Origin: Desulfonauticus sp.
Lineage (GTDB): Bacteria > Desulfobacterota > Desulfovibrionia > Desulfovibrionales > Desulfonatronovibrionaceae
Direction: 5' to 3'
Length of the DNA stretch: 64,000 bases
Assembly (NCBI GenBank): GCA_030950395.1
Contig: JAUZRP010000014.1
Span: 95,826-159,825 of the forward strand
The notes under the pieces were generated by a model. It was given only the letters and a program-made list of their open reading frames with translations, was not told the origin of the DNA and did not search any database. Made by a program: the position numbers and the translations under genes. Of this stretch, positions 18,648 to 27,823 are shown one piece after another (positions within the stretch are counted from its first letter, which is position 1; every line of letters starts with the position of its first letter).

Positions 18648-19068
18648 AATAAGCCAAAGCTTTCCCCAACCAGAAGTCTGGCACAAACATCGTGTTTTTT
18701 ACGGCGAAACAGATGCTATGAAAGTCGTCTATTATGCCAATTATTTAACCTGGTTTGAAATAGCGAGGAATAGTTATATCCACAAACAAGGATTAAGTTA
18801 CATAGAAATAGAAAGTAGAGGTGTGTTTTTGCCTGTAAGAGAAGCCCATTGTAGATATTACAAGCCAGCAAGGTTTGACGATATTATATATATTAGAGCT
18901 GGCATTGGAGAATGGAAAAGAGCTTCTTTTAAGTTTATTTACGAAATAACAAATGAAAGTAAAACAAAGGTCATAGCAACAGGTTATACAATTCATCCTT
19001 GCGTAAATGCAACAGGCAAACCCATTGCAGTACCTGATTGGCTAAAACAAGCCTGCATTTGTAAATAA
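18640..19068 (+). CDS. Hotdog-fold acyl-CoA thioesterase, YbgC/4-hydroxybenzoyl-CoA type
   Basis: Single hotdog domain of about 142 aa. The active-site helix region reads YGETDAMKVVYYANYLTWFEIAR, which fits the YbgC/FadM family (D-x-x-x-V-Y-Y-x-x-Y). It probably hydrolyses short acyl-CoA or acyl-ACP. I place the start at GTG 18640, inside the end of apgM, because AGGAG lies 7 nt upstream; an in-frame TTG at 18622 has no such site. The 8-bp overlap with apgM implies translational coupling. It lies 2 bp before the amidohydrolase gene. Confidence 0.85.
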   Translation: MPKISQSFPQPEVWHKHRVFYGETDAMKVVYYANYLTWFEIARNSYIHKQGLSYIEIESRGVFLPVREAHCRYYKPARFDDIIYIRAGIGEWKRASFKFIYEITNESKTKVIATGYTIHPCVNATGKPIAVPDWLKQACICK

Positions 19069-19070
19069 AT

Positions 19071-19874
19071 ATGTTAGACGTTCATACTCATATTTTTCAT
19101 CCCAAAATTGCAGAGAAAGCCTGTCAGGCTTTAAAAACGCATTACGCTATAACCCCCCAAGGGACGGGATTGTTAGACGATCTGTTAGTTCACTTAGAAA
19201 CAGGACAATTTTCCAAAGCTATAGTGTTATGTGCGGCTACAGGTGCGCATCAGGTTATCCCTGCCAATAATTGGGCAATTGAGTTAAATAAACATTCCAA
19301 ATTAATTGCCTTTGGCACCATTCACCCTGATTATCAAAATTGGGAGAAAGAATTAAGTAGATTACTCAAACATGACATTTCAGGACTAAAGATACATCCA
19401 GATTTTCAAGGCTTTGATCTGGCAGATACAAAACTATTTCCTATATGGGAAACTATTCAAGATAAATTTTGGATTATTTTACACATAGGAGATAAATTTT
19501 CTCCAGATCAAAATCCTTCTTCTCCCCAAAAATTGGCTTTTATTTTAAAAAATTTTCCTAAGTTACAGTCAAAACTTATCATAGCTCATCTGGGAGGTTA
19601 TTTACACTGGCAGTATGCTTTAGATTATATCATTGGACAGGATATTTTCTTAGACACATCCAGCAGTTTACCTTTTATCCCTGAAACAATTTTAAAGCAA
19701 ATTTTAGCTCGACATAATCCAGAAAAAATTTTATTTGGTTCCGACTACCCCCTATTTTTACCAGAAAAAGAAAAACAACGCATTTTAGAACATCCTCTTT
19801 TACAAACAAGATTCTGGTTCCAATTGGAACAAAACAGTAATAATTTTTTAAAAATGTTTTTAAAACAAAACTAA
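19071..19874 (+). CDS. Amidohydrolase-2 family TIM-barrel metal hydrolase
   Basis: 267 aa, cytoplasmic. The metal-binding set of the amidohydrolase_2/COG2159 family is in order: DVHTHIFHP (H5, H7), KIHPDFQGF, IILHIGD, IIAHLGG and FGSDYPLF with the terminal aspartate. Members include decarboxylases and lactonases, so the substrate is open. Starts 2 bp after the thioesterase and ends the operon. The next gene, on the same strand, is 236 bp away, behind a MITE-like repeat. Confidence 0.82.
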   Translation: MLDVHTHIFHPKIAEKACQALKTHYAITPQGTGLLDDLLVHLETGQFSKAIVLCAATGAHQVIPANNWAIELNKHSKLIAFGTIHPDYQNWEKELSRLLKHDISGLKIHPDFQGFDLADTKLFPIWETIQDKFWIILHIGDKFSPDQNPSSPQKLAFILKNFPKLQSKLIIAHLGGYLHWQYALDYIIGQDIFLDTSSSLPFIPETILKQILARHNPEKILFGSDYPLFLPEKEKQRILEHPLLQTRFWFQLEQNSNNFLKMFLKQN

Positions 19875-19964
19875 TTATGTAAAAATAATAACATTATTAT
19901 CTATTCTCACTATTTAAGATGAGAGAAACAAAAAAAAGAATTGCTTATCTAAAAAATAAAAAAG

Positions 19965-20107
19965 TTAAAAAATCCAAGTGCAAAAATTATTTTAAGCACT
20001 TTGATACAAATTAAACAAAAAAATTATTCAATAATTTAAACTAAGTACAATTTGAAAATTTAATTAAAAACGTCAATTTTGGACTTTTTATAATCACGTC
20101 TTTAAAA
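19965..20107 (+). mobile_element. MITE-like intergenic repeat, copy C
   Basis: Left end AAAAATCCAAGTGCAAAAATT, internal AATAATTTAAACTAAGTACAA, right end TTGGACTTTTTATAATCACG then TCTTTAAAA. The right terminal repeat has lost the GCAGT. It ends 3-9 bp before the start of the glycosyltransferase gene, so its right end forms the mRNA leader or promoter region there. Confidence 0.68.
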
Positions 20108-20110
20108 TAG

Positions 20111-21640
20111 GTGAATATGTCTCAAACAATTTTTGAAAAACAAAAAAATTTTGATTTGTTGGCCCTAGGTATTATTATAGGATCTTTTATTTTACGTCTA
20201 ATTATTATTACCAGTGGTGAAATTAATTTATATTATGATGAGGCCCAATATTGGGATTGGTCCAGAAGTTTAGACTTTTCTTATTATTCCAAAGGACCAC
20301 TTATTGCCTACTTTATAAAATTTTGGACCCTTATTTTTGGTAATACAGAATTGGCAGTTCGTTTTGGAGCCTGTTTAAATTTGGCTTTATTACAACTACT
20401 TATCTATTTTGGTTTAAAAAAAATCTCTTTAAATCATCCCAAATGTACGTCAGCTCTTCCTTTTGCTGCCCTCATAATTGCCTGCTCTACTCCTCTTTTT
20501 TTAGTAACAGGCATTCTTATGACTACAGATAACCTTTTGGTTCTTTTTTACACCTGTTGTTTATTTTTGTTGTATTTATTTTTAAAAACAGAAAAAACGT
20601 ATTATTTATTTTTAATGCTTCCCTGTCTGATTTTAGGAATATTGGGCAAATATACTATGCTAATTTTTATTCCTTTGGCTTTTATTGTCTGTCTAAAAGA
20701 AAAAAAACACTTACTTTCCAAAGTTACAATTGTTTTAATCCTTGGAGGCATACTTGGTTTAGTGCCTATTTTGTTGTGGAACATAAAATATAATTTTGTA
20801 GGTTTTAAACACGTGCTTTATCGTGGACATTTAATAGGACAAAGTCAAAATAATTTTTTTAAAATAAATCATTTTTTTGAATTTATAGGTTCTCAACTAG
20901 GAGTATTAACTCCCTGGTGGTTTTTTATTTTGATTTGGGCCTATGTTAAAAGAAAATATCAACAATTCCCCAGATTAGAAGCTAGTTTGTTATGTATCTT
21001 TTTTTGGCCTATTTGGCTTAGTTTTGTTATTTTGAGCTTTCACACAAAAGTAGAAGCTAATTGGCCGGCCTTAAGTTATGTAATAGCGTTACCCCTTTTG
21101 GCCAAAACGTTTTTAGATTTATCTGCCAAAACACAAAAAATCCTACTTGGAGCAAGTATTGCAGTTTTTGTGCTTTTCCATGCCGTTCCTTTTATTTCTC
21201 TTCCCTCAGGTAAATTAAATATCTTACAAAGAATGCGGGGATATGAAAATATTGGCCATTATATTCAAGAATTAAAAAAAACAAAGTTTAAATATCCAGA
21301 TAAAATTTTTATTTTTAGCGACTCTTATGGAATAACCTCTCAACTTTCTTTCTATGTTCCTGGACAACAACGAGCCTTTTGTGTAAATTTTGGACGAAAA
21401 CAAAATCAATACGACATCTGGCCATCTCCTGGTCAAAATAAAATTGGATGGGACGCTATTTTTATCACCAAAGGCATATGTAAACACGTCCCGTTACAAC
21501 TAAAAAAAATGTTTCACACTATTAGCAATCCCATTATTTTTTATTCCAAACAAAAAGGAAAGCCAGGGCAAATAGTAACTATTATTCTCTGTTACAATTA
21601 TAATGGAATGTGGCCAAAACCGCAAAATAAAACTTATTAA
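20111..21640 (+). CDS. Membrane glycosyltransferase, GT39/ArnT-like
   Basis: 509-aa polytopic membrane protein with about ten or more hydrophobic helices in the N-terminal 380 residues and a soluble C-terminal part. The first periplasmic loop carries YYDEAQYWDWSRSLDFSYYSKGP, the acidic motif of dolichyl/undecaprenyl-phosphate-sugar dependent transferases (PMT_2). Likely adds a sugar to lipid A, LPS or protein. GTG at 20111 or ATG at 20117; both lack a good ribosome site because repeat copy C abuts the gene. Followed at 70 bp by a PAP2 phosphatase, which suits a lipid-modifying pair. Confidence 0.88.
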   Translation: MNMSQTIFEKQKNFDLLALGIIIGSFILRLIIITSGEINLYYDEAQYWDWSRSLDFSYYSKGPLIAYFIKFWTLIFGNTELAVRFGACLNLALLQLLIYFGLKKISLNHPKCTSALPFAALIIACSTPLFLVTGILMTTDNLLVLFYTCCLFLLYLFLKTEKTYYLFLMLPCLILGILGKYTMLIFIPLAFIVCLKEKKHLLSKVTIVLILGGILGLVPILLWNIKYNFVGFKHVLYRGHLIGQSQNNFFKINHFFEFIGSQLGVLTPWWFFILIWAYVKRKYQQFPRLEASLLCIFFWPIWLSFVILSFHTKVEANWPALSYVIALPLLAKTFLDLSAKTQKILLGASIAVFVLFHAVPFISLPSGKLNILQRMRGYENIGHYIQELKKTKFKYPDKIFIFSDSYGITSQLSFYVPGQQRAFCVNFGRKQNQYDIWPSPGQNKIGWDAIFITKGICKHVPLQLKKMFHTISNPIIFYSKQKGKPGQIVTIILCYNYNGMWPKPQNKTY

Positions 21641-21709
21641 AATATTTGGATTAAATGTTCTGTAGTAAATTGGCCATTACAAAAAATTTAAATTTTTAGA
21701 AAAAATATT

Positions 21710-22354
21710 ATGCTTAAGTCAATACCTTCTTATTTTAAACCTTTAGATTGGGAACTACATCTTTTCTGGCTTATAAATCACAGCTGGAAAAATATTTTTT
21801 TTGATTATTTAATGCCTATTTTATCCAGCTCTACTTTCTGGGGTATAATAATTGCGTGTTTTTTGCTTTATTGTCTGGGGAAAAAGAGATTTTATCTTGT
21901 AATTTATCTTATCTTGGCCTTGTGTTGGGTGGGAATCAATGATTTTACATCTAATATACCTAAAAAACAGATTGGCCGAATAAGACCTTTAAATGCGTTG
22001 CCAGGTTGTCATTTTTTTGAAGATAATGTCTGGCATACAAGACCTAAAAATTTTACTCCATCTAAGCCTCGGGGTACGTCTTACCCTTCTGCGCATGCAG
22101 CCAATTCTTTTTTACTCTGTGCTCTACTTGGATTTAAGTTTAGAAGGCTAAAAAAATATCTTTGGTTTATACCTCTTGTAATTGGTTATTCTAGAATTTA
22201 TCTTGGCAAACACTATCCTTTAGATATACTAGCTGGTTATTTATGGGGGCTGGTCTTTTTTTTACTGTTTTTAGCTTGTTATTATTGGGGAGAAACAAAA
22301 TATGAGCAAACTAATTGGTTTAGAAGAATTTTTAAAACTGAAGAACAAATTTAA
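21710..22354 (+). CDS. PAP2-family membrane phosphatase
   Basis: 214-aa membrane protein with five to six helices and all three parts of the type 2 phosphatidic acid phosphatase signature: KKQIGRIRP, SYPSAHAAN (PSAH in place of PSGH), and SRIYLGKHYPLD. It acts on lipid phosphates such as undecaprenyl-PP or lipid A at the outer face of the inner membrane. Its last 53 bp overlap the heptose adenylyltransferase gene in another frame. It sits between a GT39 transferase and hldE-type gene, a lipid A/LPS context. Confidence 0.88.
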   Translation: MLKSIPSYFKPLDWELHLFWLINHSWKNIFFDYLMPILSSSTFWGIIIACFLLYCLGKKRFYLVIYLILALCWVGINDFTSNIPKKQIGRIRPLNALPGCHFFEDNVWHTRPKNFTPSKPRGTSYPSAHAANSFLLCALLGFKFRRLKKYLWFIPLVIGYSRIYLGKHYPLDILAGYLWGLVFFLLFLACYYWGETKYEQTNWFRRIFKTEEQI

Positions 22355-22772
22355 AGAAAAAAAAATCGTTTTCACCAATGGATGCTTTGACCTTTTACAC
22401 GTAGGGCATGTGGATTATTTAACCAGAGCAAAACAACTAGGAGATATTTTAATTATTGGTTTAAACTCAGATAGTTCTGTCAAAAAAATAAAAGGCAGTA
22501 AACGTCCTCTTAATAACGAGAAAGATAGAGCAACAGTATTGGCAGCCTTAGAATGTGTGGATTTTATTATTTTATTTGAAGAAGACACACCATATAGGCT
22601 TATCCAAGCCATCCAGCCCGATGTTCTGGTAAAAGGAGGAGATTGGCCTATAGACAGAATTGTAGGAAAAGATATAGTAGAAGCTAATGGCGGCCAAGTT
22701 ATAAGTTTAAGTTTAATTGAAGGTTATTCTACTACCAATTTAATAAATAAAATAATTAAGCTTTATTCTTAA
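22302..22772 (+). CDS. rfaE2: D-glycero-beta-D-manno-heptose 1-phosphate adenylyltransferase
   Basis: 156-aa nucleotidyltransferase, equivalent to the C-terminal half of HldE. TNGCFDLLHVGHVDYL carries the HxGH nucleotide site; GLNSDSSVKKIKG, RPLNNEKDR and VLVKGGDW are typical, and EGYSTTNLI closes the family signature. It makes ADP-heptose for the LPS core, so the cell has heptose-containing LPS; the kinase half must be encoded elsewhere. Start overlaps the PAP2 gene by 53 bp but is supported by GGGGAG about 10 nt upstream. Confidence 0.93.
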   Translation: MSKLIGLEEFLKLKNKFKEKKIVFTNGCFDLLHVGHVDYLTRAKQLGDILIIGLNSDSSVKKIKGSKRPLNNEKDRATVLAALECVDFIILFEEDTPYRLIQAIQPDVLVKGGDWPIDRIVGKDIVEANGGQVISLSLIEGYSTTNLINKIIKLYS

Positions 22773-22784
22773 ACTAAAAAAATT

Positions 22785-23855
22785 ATGAGACAAACAAATT
22801 TTTCATATCAATTAAATAATTTTCTTAAATATGGATTTTATTCTATATTTATAATAATAATATTTTCAAATGTTTGTTTAGCTAAAAAAACTTCTATTTT
22901 TATACTTGCTAGTTATAACAAAAATGACTCCTTATCTGAGCCAGAATATCAAGGAGTATTATATGCTTTAAAAAATAGTAGATTATCTTCCTATATATCT
23001 ATATATTCATATTTTTTAGATTCTCGTAGAGTTAATCCCAAAAATTTACAAAAAAATATAAATAAAGCTATTCAATTAATAAAAAAAATAAATCCTAAAA
23101 TAATTATTACCTTAGATGATTTAGCTTTTGAAATAATTATGAAACATTTTTATAAATGGTTTGAACATAAAAGAAAATTTTTAGTATTTTGCGGTATAAA
23201 TACACCAATAAAAATATATAATAAAAAATACAATTTTTTAAAAAATAATAAAATCCCAATAAAAAATATAACAGGCATATATGAGGCTATCAATATAGAT
23301 AAACAAATTCAATTATTAAAATTAATATTTAAAGAGCCTTTTTATATAGCTATATTACATTCTATTGACTATATGGGGAATATAATAAAAGCTCAGGTTA
23401 TAAATGAGTTAAGTAATACCAAATTAAAAAATAAAATAAAATTTTTCCCAGTAAAAAATTTAAAAGATCTAAAAAAATCAATACAAATTATAAATAAATC
23501 TCCTCTGATAAAAGCATATATTCCAGCAATATTAAAAATAAAAACCTCTAATAATAAATACTTATCTGTTGCTAAAATTTCCCCTATATTATTGAATAAT
23601 ATAAAAAAATTGGATCTAGCCGTTAATTTTGCCTTTGTAAATTTAGGTTTTTGGGGAGGAGTATGTACAGATATATTTAGAATGGGTTATCAGGCTGGAG
23701 ATATGGTTTTATATTTAATTCAAAGATATCCTATAAAAAAATTACCCGTAGAATATGCTTGTTGTTACAAAATAATTATAAATAAAAGACGTACTAAACA
23801 ATTAAATTTAAAATTGCCAGATATTTTTTGGGGTGTAGTGGACGAGATAAGATGA
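22785..23855 (+). CDS. ABC-type periplasmic substrate-binding protein (ABC_sub_bind-like), AT-rich
   Basis: 356 aa. Signal peptide or anchor at about 14-33 ending NVCLAKK. The rest resembles the periplasmic-binding fold of the PF04392 group (ILASYNKNDSLSEPEYQGV; CGINTP; ITGIYEAINIDKQIQLLK; GFWGGVCTDIFRMGYQAGDMV). The C-terminal GYQAGDMVLYLIQ and LNLKLPDI blocks are typical. No permease or ATPase genes follow. Instead its stop is overlapped (ATGA) by a hybrid histidine kinase, so it probably presents ligand to that sensor. Base composition is much more AT-rich than in neighbouring metabolic genes, with very frequent ATA and AAA codons. The ligand is unknown. Confidence 0.78.
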   Translation: MRQTNFSYQLNNFLKYGFYSIFIIIIFSNVCLAKKTSIFILASYNKNDSLSEPEYQGVLYALKNSRLSSYISIYSYFLDSRRVNPKNLQKNINKAIQLIKKINPKIIITLDDLAFEIIMKHFYKWFEHKRKFLVFCGINTPIKIYNKKYNFLKNNKIPIKNITGIYEAINIDKQIQLLKLIFKEPFYIAILHSIDYMGNIIKAQVINELSNTKLKNKIKFFPVKNLKDLKKSIQIINKSPLIKAYIPAILKIKTSNNKYLSVAKISPILLNNIKKLDLAVNFAFVNLGFWGGVCTDIFRMGYQAGDMVLYLIQRYPIKKLPVEYACCYKIIINKRRTKQLNLKLPDIFWGVVDEIR

Positions 23856-26773
23856 TAATTTACGATAGTCAAATCATTCAAATATTTTCCTCTGTATTAA
23901 TTTTTTTATTAGTAAATTTATTTTATAGACCGTTTTTATTCACAAAACAAAATAAATTTAAATTAGAAAATAATTTTATAAGAAATATTATTTTATGTAT
24001 TAATATTACATTTTCTATAAAAATAATTCATCTAATAATTCATAATATATTATATATTTATAAATTGCATATAAATTTATTACATAACTTTTTAATTATA
24101 CTACTGATAATAAATTTACTTTTATTTATTTTTTATATATATCAATTAAAAACAAAAAGAATACTTAAATTTTTATTATATTCATTTTCTTTTGTAATAA
24201 TTATTAATATTGGAGAGTTTATCGTAAATAAGTATTGTTTATATTGGATAGAATTATGTGCATTAACTATAATAATTTTATTATTTATTTTGATGTTATT
24301 TCAAAAAAATGAATACCAAAAAATTATTTATTTTATAATATATTTTATTATTTTAATTTTTATTTCTTTAACTTCATATTTTTTTATAAAACATCTTATT
24401 GATAAAGAAAAAGATATTTATCTTACAAAATCTTATTTTACTCTTAAATTAGTTTATAATAGTTTAAACCAACACATAGAAAATTCTCAAAAAATATCTA
24501 AACTTCTATCTATTTATCCTTTAATTCAAAATATAAATAAAAACAATTTAAATGAGATAAATAACTTATTACAATCTTTAACGTTTATAATTAACGCTAA
24601 TAAAATTTTTATTACTAATAAAAATGGTATTGTTATTGCTAGTTCTAATCCAGAAATGATTGGACAAAAATGTAAATTTGAATTTTATGAAAAAGAAGCA
24701 TTAAAAGGTAAAAGCCTTTATTTTTATGCAAAAGATAAATATGGTCATATATTCTTAATGTTAAAAAGACCTTTAATTAGAGATAATAAAATTATAGGAG
24801 AAATAAGTTTTAAATTTTCTCTAAAACAACTCTTAAAAAATATTCTTTTACATCCAAATACAAAAATATTTTTTATGCACAAAAGTGGAGCAATATTATT
24901 TGGACCAAATTATTTACAAAATCATTTTTTAGTCGAAAATAAACACTTTTTACCTAAAGAAATAGTAAAAAATAAAATATTTGGAGATACAAAAATCCTG
25001 AATTCTGCTGGTTATAAAATAATAAAGGGTAATATTTTACAAGATAAACAAGGTAAATTTTATCTTTTGACCCAAATTTACTTCCCACATAAAAATTGGA
25101 GTATTTGTAAATTAACAAATTTAACTCCTATTTTTGTATATCAAAATATATTAGTTATCGTTTTCAGTCTATTTTTAATAATAATGACTATTATATATTT
25201 ATATATAATGCAAAAAAAAGATTTTATATATTATTTAAAAAAGATAATAAAAGAAAAAGATAGGTATCAACTAAATTTAAAACTTTTTGCTAGGGCTATA
25301 AAACAAGCAGAAGAAAGTATTATTATAACTGATAAAAATTATAAAATTATATACGTAAATGATTTTTTTTCTAAAGTTACTGGATATCTAAAAAAAGAAG
25401 TGATAAGTAAATATATCTATGATCTATATAAAAATATTATATCAAATAAACAATTAAAACAAATAAAAGATACTTTAGATAAAGGTAATGTTTGGAAAGG
25501 AGAGATTAAATGTAAAAACAAGGAAGGGAAGGTGTATTATGAAAATATTACTATATCTCCTATAAAAGACAATCAAAAAAATATCACTCATTTTGTAAGC
25601 GTACATAGAGACATAACAAAAGAAAAATTATTTCAAAAACAAATTATTTATTTTCAAAAATTAAAATCCATGTCTATTATTGCCAGTGGAATTGCTCATG
25701 ATTTTAATAATATGCTTATATCTATCCAAGGATATGTAGATTTGGCTTTAAAGAATTTAAATTATAAAGATATTGATATTTATCTTAAAAAAATACAAAA
25801 TATAATTATAGAATCAAAAGATATTATAAATGAACTTCTATTATTAAGCAAAAAACAACAATTTAATTTTAAAAATATAAATATTAAAGAAAGTATATTT
25901 AATACCTTACGAATCTCAAAAAATATAATTCCAGAAAATATAACAATAAATACAAACTTAGATAACAATTTATATCTTGTTAGAGCTGATAAATCAAAAA
26001 TAGAGCAAATATTTTTAAATCTTATCTTAAATGCTAGAGATGCTATTGGTTCAAAAGAAGGAAGTATTACCATAACTATAAAAAATATTAAAGATCCAAA
26101 CGATAAAAAAGGTAAATTCATATTGTGTTCCATAACAGATACTGGTTGTGGTATTTGTGAGGAGGACTTAAAACACATTTTTGATCCCTTTTTTACTACT
26201 AAGGAAAAAGGAACAGGCATTGGATTGTCTGTAGTCAAAGAAATCATAGAAAATCATGGAGGTTGGATTGAAGTAAATAGTATACTAAATAAAGGTACGA
26301 CTTTTAAAATCTATTTACCAGCTATTTCAGATACTAAAAAGAGACAAGACGAAATTCAAAATAAGGAAAATAAGGGTAAAAATATAGACAATAAATTAAA
26401 AAATGTTAATATATTAATAATAGAAGACAATGAAGATATTTTAGAAATACTAGAATTAACCCTTCAAGAACAAAATTATAACGTATATAAAGCCAAAACA
26501 GCAAAACAGGCAAAACAAATTTTTAAACATTATAAAAATAATTTTCAAATAATAATTAGTGATATATCTCTACCAGATCAAAATGGTTTGGATTTAGTGC
26601 TAGAATTATTATCCAGTAATCCAAAAATTAAAGTTATCTTGAATAGTGGCTACTTAAGTGATTATAAACAGTATATGAAAATAATTCAAAAAAAAGGTTT
26701 CATCTTTCTCCAAAAACCATATTCTATGGAATTTTTATTAGAAACAATTGAAAAGTTATTAAAAACCATCTAA
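23852..26773 (+). CDS. Hybrid sensor histidine kinase with membrane, Cache-like, PAS and receiver domains
   Basis: About 973 aa from the ATG at 23852, which overlaps the previous stop as ATGA; a TTG at 23828 is less likely. N-terminal block of about six helices (to about 175), an extracytoplasmic Cache-like region to about 425, a further helix (about 430-455), PAS about 475-590, HisKA with H616 in AHDFNN, HATPase with NLILNARDAI, DTGCGI and [16 protein letters not shown], then a C-terminal receiver with D904 in ISDISLPD. The LNSGYL region fits the CckA-type kinase pattern. Extremely AT-rich. It signals to an unseen phosphotransfer partner; no regulator gene is adjacent. Confidence 0.9.
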   Translation: MIIYDSQIIQIFSSVLIFLLVNLFYRPFLFTKQNKFKLENNFIRNIILCINITFSIKIIHLIIHNILYIYKLHINLLHNFLIILLIINLLLFIFYIYQLKTKRILKFLLYSFSFVIIINIGEFIVNKYCLYWIELCALTIIILLFILMLFQKNEYQKIIYFIIYFIILIFISLTSYFFIKHLIDKEKDIYLTKSYFTLKLVYNSLNQHIENSQKISKLLSIYPLIQNINKNNLNEINNLLQSLTFIINANKIFITNKNGIVIASSNPEMIGQKCKFEFYEKEALKGKSLYFYAKDKYGHIFLMLKRPLIRDNKIIGEISFKFSLKQLLKNILLHPNTKIFFMHKSGAILFGPNYLQNHFLVENKHFLPKEIVKNKIFGDTKILNSAGYKIIKGNILQDKQGKFYLLTQIYFPHKNWSICKLTNLTPIFVYQNILVIVFSLFLIIMTIIYLYIMQKKDFIYYLKKIIKEKDRYQLNLKLFARAIKQAEESIIITDKNYKIIYVNDFFSKVTGYLKKEVISKYIYDLYKNIISNKQLKQIKDTLDKGNVWKGEIKCKNKEGKVYYENITISPIKDNQKNITHFVSVHRDITKEKLFQKQIIYFQKLKSMSIIASGIAHDFNNMLISIQGYVDLALKNLNYKDIDIYLKKIQNIIIESKDIINELLLLSKKQQFNFKNINIKESIFNTLRISKNIIPENITINTNLDNNLYLVRADKSKIEQIFLNLILNARDAIGSKEGSITITIKNIKDPNDKKGKFILCSITDTGCGICEEDLKHIFDPFFTTKEKGTGIGLSVVKEIIENHGGWIEVNSILNKGTTFKIYLPAISDTKKRQDEIQNKENKGKNIDNKLKNVNILIIEDNEDILEILELTLQEQNYNVYKAKTAKQAKQIFKHYKNNFQIIISDISLPDQNGLDLVLELLSSNPKIKVILNSGYLSDYKQYMKIIQKKGFIFLQKPYSMEFLLETIEKLLKTI

Positions 26774-26889
26774 GTAGAACACATATTTTTTAGTAATCTA
26801 TATTCTTTATCCATAATACTCTAATATTCTCCATTATCAAATATACTAATTTTTTGAAACGTTAATTGTATTTTTCAAATATAAACATC

Positions 26890-26918
26890 TTGACATTTAG
26901 ATTTTAACTATTTATATA
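26890..26918 (+). promoter_or_regulatory. Sigma-70 promoter of the peroxiredoxin gene
   Basis: TTGACA (26890-26895), 17-bp spacer, TATATA (26913-26918). Followed directly by two inverted repeats that overlap the -10 and the expected start point (about 26925). Confidence 0.7.
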
Positions 26919-26939
26919 TCTAAATAGTAATTATTACTA
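26907..26939. promoter_or_regulatory. PerR/Fur-like operator in the peroxiredoxin promoter
   Basis: Two overlapping inverted repeats. ACTATTTA and TAAATAGT (26907-26928) flank 6 bp that overlap the -10. TAGTAAT-T-ATTACTA (925-939 of 26,xxx) is a perfect 7-1-7 palindrome sharing the TAAT-N-ATTA core of the PerR box. Placement over -10 and +1 suits repression released by peroxide. Confidence 0.55.
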
Positions 26940-26969
26940 AAAATAATTTTTTAACAAGGAGGAAAAACT

Positions 26970-27623
26970 ATGAGTTGTGTAGGTAATGAAACTAAAATGC
27001 CATTAATTGGTGATCCCATGCCCAAGATGGAGGTCCAAACCACACATGGAGTTATGACCTTGCCTGATGATTTTGCAGGAAAATGGTTTGTCTTATTCAG
27101 TCATCCTGCCGACTTTACCCCGGTTTGTACTACAGAATTTGTAGCCTTTCAAAAGGCCAGTGATAAGTTCAAGGAATTAAATTGTGAGTTAATTGGCTTG
27201 AGCCTGGATCAAGTATTTTCCCATATAAAATGGGTGGATTGGATTAAAGAAAAATTGGGAGTAGAGATAACCTTTCCTATCATTGCAGATACAGGTAAAA
27301 TATCAAATATTTTAGGTCTTGTTCATCCAGGTAAAGGGTCTAACACTGTTAGAGCAGTATTTATTATTGATCCCAATGGGATTATTAGAGCAATGATTTA
27401 TTATCCTCAGGAGTTAGGAAGAAATATAGACGAAATCCTAAGGGCAGTAAAAGGTCTGCAAACTTCTGATGCCAATGGAGTGGCCATGCCTGCCAATTGG
27501 CCCAACAATGATTTAATTGGAGATAGAGTAATAATCCCACCAGCCACAGATGTAAAAACTGCTGCAGAAAGAAGCAAACAATACGAATGCTATGATTGGT
27601 GGTTCTGTCACAAAAAATTATAA
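26970..27623 (+). CDS. Peroxiredoxin, Prx6/archaeal AhpC type
   Basis: 217-aa cytoplasmic peroxidase. Peroxidatic C53 lies in [14 protein letters not shown], with the family arginine in the GSNTVRAVF block and a long C-terminal arm ([18 protein letters not shown]) as in Prx6-type enzymes. Two more cysteines (C207, C213) in the tail [12 protein letters not shown] resemble the C-terminal cysteines of the archaeal three-cysteine enzymes, so a resolving cysteine is likely. AAGGAGG 8 nt before ATG. Monocistronic between a promoter and a hairpin terminator. Suits oxygen defence in an anaerobe. Confidence 0.93.
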   Translation: MSCVGNETKMPLIGDPMPKMEVQTTHGVMTLPDDFAGKWFVLFSHPADFTPVCTTEFVAFQKASDKFKELNCELIGLSLDQVFSHIKWVDWIKEKLGVEITFPIIADTGKISNILGLVHPGKGSNTVRAVFIIDPNGIIRAMIYYPQELGRNIDEILRAVKGLQTSDANGVAMPANWPNNDLIGDRVIIPPATDVKTAAERSKQYECYDWWFCHKKL

Positions 27624-27644
27624 CAATAAATTATAACAATAAAA

Positions 27645-27680
27645 AAGGAGCGATTTGTCTAAAATCGCTCCTTACTTTAT
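27645..27680. terminator. Bidirectional hairpin terminator between peroxiredoxin and fumB
   Basis: Perfect 12-bp stem AAGGAGCGATTT / AAATCGCTCCTT (27645-27656 and 27662-27673) with a 5-nt loop. On the minus strand it is followed by TTTTTTATT, a good terminator for the frd-fum operon; on the plus strand by ACTTTATT, weaker, for the peroxiredoxin gene. Confidence 0.85.
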
Positions 27681-27684
27681 TAAC

Positions 27685-27823
27685 TATAAAATCCAACTGC
27701 AAAAATTATTTTAAACTTAAATATAGGTTCAACAAAAAAAATTTTCTCAATAATTTTACTTTAGTTAGTTACAATTTAAGCAAAAAAAATAAATTTTGGG
27801 CTTTTGCAGGTTCATCTTATAAT
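27685..27823 (+). mobile_element. MITE-like intergenic repeat, copy D
   Basis: Left end AAAATCCAACTGCAAAAATT, right end GGGCTTTTGCAGGTTCATCT then TATAA. It fills the space between fumB and its terminator. The fumB stop codon (27817-27819) lies within the right end of the repeat, so insertion probably replaced the gene's last codons or stop. Confidence 0.7.

Noticed and set aside
22785..26773. A complete ABC importer locus
   Set aside because: Only the binding protein is present; the next gene is a histidine kinase and no permease or ATPase is encoded.
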